Shown: piece by piece, positions 60,022 to 64,000 of the stretch
Layout: every line of letters starts with the position of its first letter
Numbering within the stretch: position 1 is the first letter of the stretch
Origin: Proruminimicrobium sp964487915
GTDB taxonomy: Bacteria > Elusimicrobiota > Endomicrobiia > Endomicrobiales > Endomicrobiaceae
DNA: 64,000 nt
Direction of reading: 5' to 3'
Assembly: GCA_964487915.1 (NCBI GenBank)
Contig: CAZASN010000004.1
Location: forward strand, 76,960-140,959
The notes under the pieces: generated by a model
Database searches by the model: none
Seen by the model: only the letters and a program-made list of their open reading frames with translations
What the model was told of the DNA's origin: nothing
Position numbers and translations under genes: made by a program

Positions 60022-60657
60022 ATGTTTGAGGGAAAAAGTTTAATAGAAATTCTTAATATGGGAGGCTGGACGCTTTATACTCTTTTAATATGTTCCGTAG
60101 TATCGGTAACTATAATAGTATTTAAAATATTCGAATTCAAAAAGAAAGGGAGAATAGACGCAAAATCATTTCTTAAAACAATTAAGAAAAAAATCCAGGA
60201 TGAACCCGTAAGTTTTGCTGTGCTTTATTGCGATAAAATAAATACTCCGGTATCTAATGTTGTTAAAGCGGGGCTTGCAAAATATGCCGATACTTCATCA
60301 ACAAATGTTGAGGAAACAATGAACAGGGAAGTCCTTATAGAAACAATAAAACTTGAAAAATATACGACAATAGTAGGTACGATAGGAAGCATAGCCGTAT
60401 ACATAGGCTTATTCGGCACGGTGCTCGGTATTATCCGTTCTTTCCATGATATATCAAAAGTGGGATCGGGCGGAATTTCAGTAGTTATCGGCGGAGTTTC
60501 GGAGGCGCTTATCGCGACGGCTGCCGGTCTTTGCGTGGCGATTCCGGCTGTCGCAGCTTATAATTTTTTTATGAAAAGAATAGATAATTTTGTAGTTGAA
60601 ATGGAATATGCCGTTTCGGCGCTTGAAGAACTTCTTAAAACCGGTATTCAAAAATGA
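60022..60657 (+). CDS. tolQ: Proton-channel subunit TolQ (ExbB family)
   Basis: 211 residues from the ATG at 60022 with AGGGG nine bases upstream; an earlier in-frame ATG at 59956 lies inside tolB and lacks a site. Three membrane helices, with EKYTTIVGTIGSIAVYIGLFGTVLGIIRSF and EALIATAAGLCVAIPAVAAY forming the channel region. Works with TolR. Confidence 0.92.
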   Translation: MFEGKSLIEILNMGGWTLYTLLICSVVSVTIIVFKIFEFKKKGRIDAKSFLKTIKKKIQDEPVSFAVLYCDKINTPVSNVVKAGLAKYADTSSTNVEETMNREVLIETIKLEKYTTIVGTIGSIAVYIGLFGTVLGIIRSFHDISKVGSGGISVVIGGVSEALIATAAGLCVAIPAVAAYNFFMKRIDNFVVEMEYAVSALEELLKTGIQK

Positions 60658-61067
60658 GTAAGAACAAAAGAAATAAAGTCGTCGCCGATATTAATATAAC
60701 TCCTTTTACCGATGTCGTATTGGTTTTGCTTATTATATTTATGATAACCACTCCTATGCTTTCCCAGCATGAAATCAAAGTAAATCTTCCAAAAGCCGAA
60801 AGAATGGAAACGGATGATGCGAAAAACATAGAGGTTACGATTGACAAAGACGGGCTTATCTATTTGAACGGGTCGCAGATTCATATCGCTTATTTTGAGG
60901 ACGCCGTAAAAAATTTAATTTCAAAAAATCCGGAAAAACCGGTGATTATAAAAGGCGATAAAACGGTGCAGTATGATCTGGTTATCCAGGTAATGGATAA
61001 GGCAAAAAAAGCCGGAGCGTCTAAATTTGCGCTTGCCGTTGAGATGCCGGATAAAAAATCAATATGA
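60654..61067 (+). CDS. tolR: TolR (ExbD family)
   Basis: 137 residues. One membrane helix carrying the proton-channel aspartate (NITPFTDVVLVLLIIFMITTP), then a periplasmic domain (INLPKAER, KPVIIKGDKTVQYDLVIQVMD). Overlaps tolQ and the next gene by 4 bp each. Confidence 0.93.
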   Translation: MSKNKRNKVVADINITPFTDVVLVLLIIFMITTPMLSQHEIKVNLPKAERMETDDAKNIEVTIDKDGLIYLNGSQIHIAYFEDAVKNLISKNPEKPVIIKGDKTVQYDLVIQVMDKAKKAGASKFALAVEMPDKKSI

Positions 61068-62395
61068 GAAAAATCTACATTTTTTTATCGTTTCTTTTAT
61101 GTTCTCTGGTTTTAAATTATTTTTTATATTCAAATAAGTTAATTGATATCATAACAAACCGCACGGTATCGTTTTTTTATATCCAATGGCCCGTTGAAAG
61201 GCTGTTTATTGAACCGTTTTATGCGTTTGCGTATTATATTTTAACAATGGAAAGAACCGGTTATATTTTCGCTTTAGTTTCATGGGCTTTATGGATAGTT
61301 ATATTTGCGGCGGCGGTTTCAAGATATAAAAAAATGAGTTTAAGACAAACGCTTATAAATTCTTTTTTCGGCGTATTGTTGTTTGTTTCGGCGGTAATGG
61401 CTGTTATACTTCTTCCGGTTCCCGGCCCTAAATTGGCAAATACAGATGCATATAAAGTTTTTGATATACATTCTCATACCGTTTCTTCAAGAGACGCGAT
61501 AGCAAGCATAAATTCAAGCATAAGACTGCACAAACAACACGGTTTTACAAATTTTTTTATTACCGAACATGATAACGTTAAAGGATACGGAACAGTTCCG
61601 TACAATGTAAAAAACATAGATTTTATTTACCCCGGAATACAGATAAGAACAACCGACGGAGTGTCGGTTTTGCTGTTGGCGGATAAAAAATTCAATTACG
61701 ATTATTTTAAGGATAAGAGCATAAAGCAAATTATAAATTTAGCGCATGAAAAAGGAATGCTTGCAGTAATGCCTCACTGGTGGAAATGGAATGAACCGCC
61801 TTTAAAGAAAATAGTTGAATACGGAATAGACGGGTTTGAAATATATAATTGCGGATACAGATATATAAGCGACCAAAAAAGAAAAGACATAATAGACATA
61901 TGCAAAAAAAACAATTTAATGATGTTCGGCACCATAGACTGGCACGGGTACGGCAATATGACGAATGTCTGGACCGTGACCGAAAGACGCGACGGAAAAA
62001 CTTTATTTGAAATATTGAAATCAAAACCCGAACTTAAGGTTATCGTTCATGATACTAAAGGTTCTCAGTCTTTATTAAGATATATTTTTGAACCATTCTC
62101 GGCATTTTATTTTTACGTTATAAATACAGAAAAGATATATATATTGAGTTTTTATATGCTTTTTGGAGTTTTGATTGCTATGTTTTTTTATTTTCATATA
62201 AAAATACTTATAAGATTTTTCAGTTTGTTTTTTTCTTCGTTTTTTATGCTTGCTACTCTCTACTACTTTAATACATATTTATATATAGCGGCTAAAAATA
62301 TAGTTATTCCCGAGATGATACTTCCGCTTGCGGCGGGATTTTCTGTTTTATGGCTTATTGTTTGGATTATAAATGGAAAAAATATTAAATCTTAA
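61064..62395 (+). CDS. Membrane-embedded PHP-domain hydrolase
   Basis: 443 residues. Three to four N-terminal membrane helices, a central PHP-type domain (DIHSHTVSSRDAIASINSS, FFITEHDNVKGYG, GLAVMPHWWKWNEPPLKKI, TIDWHGYGNM) and three C-terminal helices. PHP metal ligands His-x-His, Glu/His and Asp-x-His are present, so phosphoesterase activity is likely. The family with flanking helices is not one I recognise. Placement after tolR by 4-bp overlap suggests an envelope function; linkage to Tol is inference. Confidence 0.8.
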   Translation: MRKIYIFLSFLLCSLVLNYFLYSNKLIDIITNRTVSFFYIQWPVERLFIEPFYAFAYYILTMERTGYIFALVSWALWIVIFAAAVSRYKKMSLRQTLINSFFGVLLFVSAVMAVILLPVPGPKLANTDAYKVFDIHSHTVSSRDAIASINSSIRLHKQHGFTNFFITEHDNVKGYGTVPYNVKNIDFIYPGIQIRTTDGVSVLLLADKKFNYDYFKDKSIKQIINLAHEKGMLAVMPHWWKWNEPPLKKIVEYGIDGFEIYNCGYRYISDQKRKDIIDICKKNNLMMFGTIDWHGYGNMTNVWTVTERRDGKTLFEILKSKPELKVIVHDTKGSQSLLRYIFEPFSAFYFYVINTEKIYILSFYMLFGVLIAMFFYFHIKILIRFFSLFFSSFFMLATLYYFNTYLYIAAKNIVIPEMILPLAAGFSVLWLIVWIINGKNIKS

Positions 62396-63818
62396 AAACA
62401 CGGTAATTTTTGTATTTATTGCTATTATCTGGAAGATTTTTCTTGCCGGAACGCTTTTTCTGCATCCGGATGAAGCGTATTATTGGCTTTGGTCAAAACA
62501 GCTTGCATTAAGTTATTATGATCACGCTCCCATGATCGCCTATTTTATCAAACTTACAACGATATTCTCTGATTCGGAACTTGCAGTCAGGTTTTCGGCG
62601 ATAATAGCTATGGCGGTATTAAGCGTCGTTATCTGGAAATTTGTAATAAAATTATTTGGAAGCGAACTGATTGCGTCGGCTTGTGTTATTCTGCTTCATT
62701 CAATGCCTATTATATTTTCGGCTTCATTTATTATGACCCCCGATACTCCGTTATTTTTGTTTTTGTCAATAACAACGTTTTTTATATGGAAATTTATAGA
62801 AACTGAAAACGGAAACTATTGGTATCCGGCTGGTTTGTTTTTCGGGCTGGCTCTTTTGTCTAAATATACCGCGGTGCTTCTTCTTCCGGGGTTAGCATTA
62901 TATATTATCGTTTTTAAAAAATATTATTGGTTTAAAAAATATCAGATTTATTTAAGTTTGTTAATAGCATGCGTATGTTTTTTTCCCGTTGTTTACTGGA
63001 ATTATCAAAACGGATGGATATCATTTTCTTATCAGCTCGGGCACGGTCTGTCAAGCAGCGGATATAAAATAAACTATGTGTTTGATTATCTTGGATCGCA
63101 GATGCTGATTTTCAGCGTAATTTTATTTTTGCCGACATTGGTTGCGGCATTCGGATATTTATTTTCAAAAGATCCCAAGAAAGTTTTTTTGGCTTCAGTA
63201 TCGCTGTCAACTATATTGTTTTATTGTTTTACGGCCTTAAAAAAAAGCCCTGAAGCAAATTGGCCGGTACCGGCATATTTTACTTTTGCGGTAATATCGG
63301 CGAAATATTTTATGGAAGGCGGCAAAACAAAAAAAATATTATTTATTTCCGCCGTAATTTTCAATATAACCGTATCTGTAATTGCGGGGCTGCATGCTAA
63401 ATTTACAATAATACCTCTGGAAAAAATATCAAAAAATATAGCTAAAGCCGAAGCTACAAACTGGTTTTACGGTTATGATAAACTTGCCGATAAATTAACC
63501 GCTGAAAATATAAAATACGTATTAACGCCTTCCCATCAGACATCCGCCGAAATAGCCTTTTATTCAAAAAATAAAATAAAAACGTTTGCCGATTCAAAAT
63601 CTTCAAAAAAAAGCCAGTATGATATATGGGGCAAACCGGAAATTTTTAATTCAAACGAGCAGGGAGCATTTGTTTATGAAGTGTTTGATGATAATAAATC
63701 GGCTCCGTATGGCATAAACGATTTGTTTCGCCATATTTCAAAAGAAATTGATGAATTTGAAGTTATAAGGCACGGCGTGATTGTAAGGCAATTCAAAATA
63801 GAAAAAGTATCCAATTAA
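62373..63818 (+). CDS. ArnT/PMT-like lipid-linked glycosyltransferase (GT83/GT39)
   Basis: 481 residues with about eleven membrane helices. The first loop has HPDEAYYWLWSKQLALSYYDHAPMIAYFI, the catalytic-Asp region of ArnT/PMT enzymes. C-terminal soluble domain (residues 385-481). Adds a sugar from an undecaprenyl-P donor to lipid A, protein or another surface acceptor in the periplasm. Overlaps the PHP gene by 23 bp. Confidence 0.88.
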   Translation: MEKILNLKNTVIFVFIAIIWKIFLAGTLFLHPDEAYYWLWSKQLALSYYDHAPMIAYFIKLTTIFSDSELAVRFSAIIAMAVLSVVIWKFVIKLFGSELIASACVILLHSMPIIFSASFIMTPDTPLFLFLSITTFFIWKFIETENGNYWYPAGLFFGLALLSKYTAVLLLPGLALYIIVFKKYYWFKKYQIYLSLLIACVCFFPVVYWNYQNGWISFSYQLGHGLSSSGYKINYVFDYLGSQMLIFSVILFLPTLVAAFGYLFSKDPKKVFLASVSLSTILFYCFTALKKSPEANWPVPAYFTFAVISAKYFMEGGKTKKILFISAVIFNITVSVIAGLHAKFTIIPLEKISKNIAKAEATNWFYGYDKLADKLTAENIKYVLTPSHQTSAEIAFYSKNKIKTFADSKSSKKSQYDIWGKPEIFNSNEQGAFVYEVFDDNKSAPYGINDLFRHISKEIDEFEVIRHGVIVRQFKIEKVSN

Positions 63819-63905
63819 AAATTCACAAAAAATTCACAAATATTTTCAAAAAAATTGATAAGTTTGATATATAATAAGAATGCGGATAGGAATAGAAAAA
63901 AAGTA

Positions 63906-63934
63906 TTGAAAAAATATGGTAAATGATGTATAGT
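63906..63934 (+). promoter_or_regulatory. Promoter of the gene at the right edge
   Basis: TTGAAA (63906-63911), 17-bp spacer, TATAGT (63929-63934). The gap before it (63819-63905) has two direct AATTCACAAA copies (about 63819-63841) and otherwise nothing. Confidence 0.6.
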
Positions 63935-63957
63935 TTTAACAGTACAAAGGCGGGCAA

Positions 63958-64000
63958 ATGAAGAGGATTGTTGTAAGACAATTAATATTTAATTTGTTTG
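63958..64000 (+). CDS. Start of a gene running off the right edge
   Basis: ATG at 63958 with RBS AAGGCGGG just upstream. Only 14 codons (MKRIVVRQLIFNLF) are visible, a basic N-terminus turning hydrophobic, as in a signal peptide or membrane helix. Function cannot be assigned. Confidence 0.6.
   Translation, partial: MKRIVVRQLIFNLF

Noticed and set aside
63819..63842. Two AATTCACAAA copies as a regulatory or CRISPR-like repeat
   Set aside because: Only two short AT-rich copies; a similar TTCACAAAT at about 6035 could be chance in this composition.

Overview
The window is a continuous stretch of a low-GC (roughly one-third G+C by eye), Gram-negative, probably anaerobic bacterial chromosome. 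Lipid A and LPS-core genes (lpxK, two GT9 heptosyltransferase-type genes, gmhB), a complete Tol-Pal set, rod-shape genes (mrdA-rodA), a HycI-type hydrogenase maturation protease and several radical SAM enzymes point to a diderm anaerobe. Protein style and gene neighbourhoods suggest Elusimicrobiota, perhaps Endomicrobium-like. That placement is inference from gene content, not a database match. Code 11 is used. I see no rRNA, tRNA, CRISPR array or intact insertion sequence.

Layout. 1-1.7 kb: AT-rich methyltransferase gene cut by the left edge. 1.7-13.6 kb: radical SAM/SPASM enzyme, mrdA-rodA, a radical SAM/DUF2344 fusion, an exported SGNH-like protein, RNase G, UDP-galactopyranose mutase and a SIR2-like protein. 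13.6-15.1 kb: the most unusual part. A cassette of tiny overlapping AT-rich ORFs begins with an XRE-like peptide. It is followed by an RNA cluster: one candidate structured RNA of about 280 nt, then two tandem paralogous hairpin RNAs of about 60 nt. Each has its own 17-bp-spaced promoter with a TATACT -10 box and its own terminator. 15.1-23.8 kb (minus strand): nucleotide-sugar dehydrogenase, a small lipoprotein, and an operon infC-rpmI-rplT-ktrB-ktrA-TPR-pheS-pheT. infC starts at a rare ATA codon behind a strong Shine-Dalgarno, and its leader can form a terminator/antiterminator switch. A divergent promoter pair that shares its -35 region separates it from the next operon.

24-35.6 kb (plus): LPS-core glycosyltransferases, PIG-L deacetylase, lpxK, gmhB, two tandem DUF3108 exported proteins, hycI-like protease, tsaC, glyA, a secreted seven-repeat RCC1-like protein and an rRNA methyltransferase. 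35.6-40.6 kb: CheY-like regulator, membrane protein, GH81 endo-beta-1,3-glucanase with a C-terminal sorting-type domain, LysM/M23 peptidase. 40.7-43.7 kb (minus): a membrane histidine kinase and a response regulator whose output is a NERD (PD-(D/E)XK-type) nuclease-like domain. 43.8-56.6 kb: U32 peptidase, TraF-like outer-membrane protein, thiL-tsaE-tsaB, and a minus-strand housekeeping run (aldolase, 3D-domain protein, TatD-linked radical SAM, tatD, metG, rlmD-like, aroK). 56.7-63.8 kb: pal-cpoB-tolA-tolB-tolQ-tolR, then a membrane PHP protein and an ArnT-like glycosyltransferase.

How the genes work together: most of the window builds and maintains the envelope (peptidoglycan elongation, LPS core, Tol-Pal, surface glycans) and the translation apparatus (infC, L35, L20, PheST, MetG, TsaB/C/E, rRNA methylation). 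Several operon-leading genes have a -10 box only 6-8 nt before the ATG, implying leaderless transcripts.
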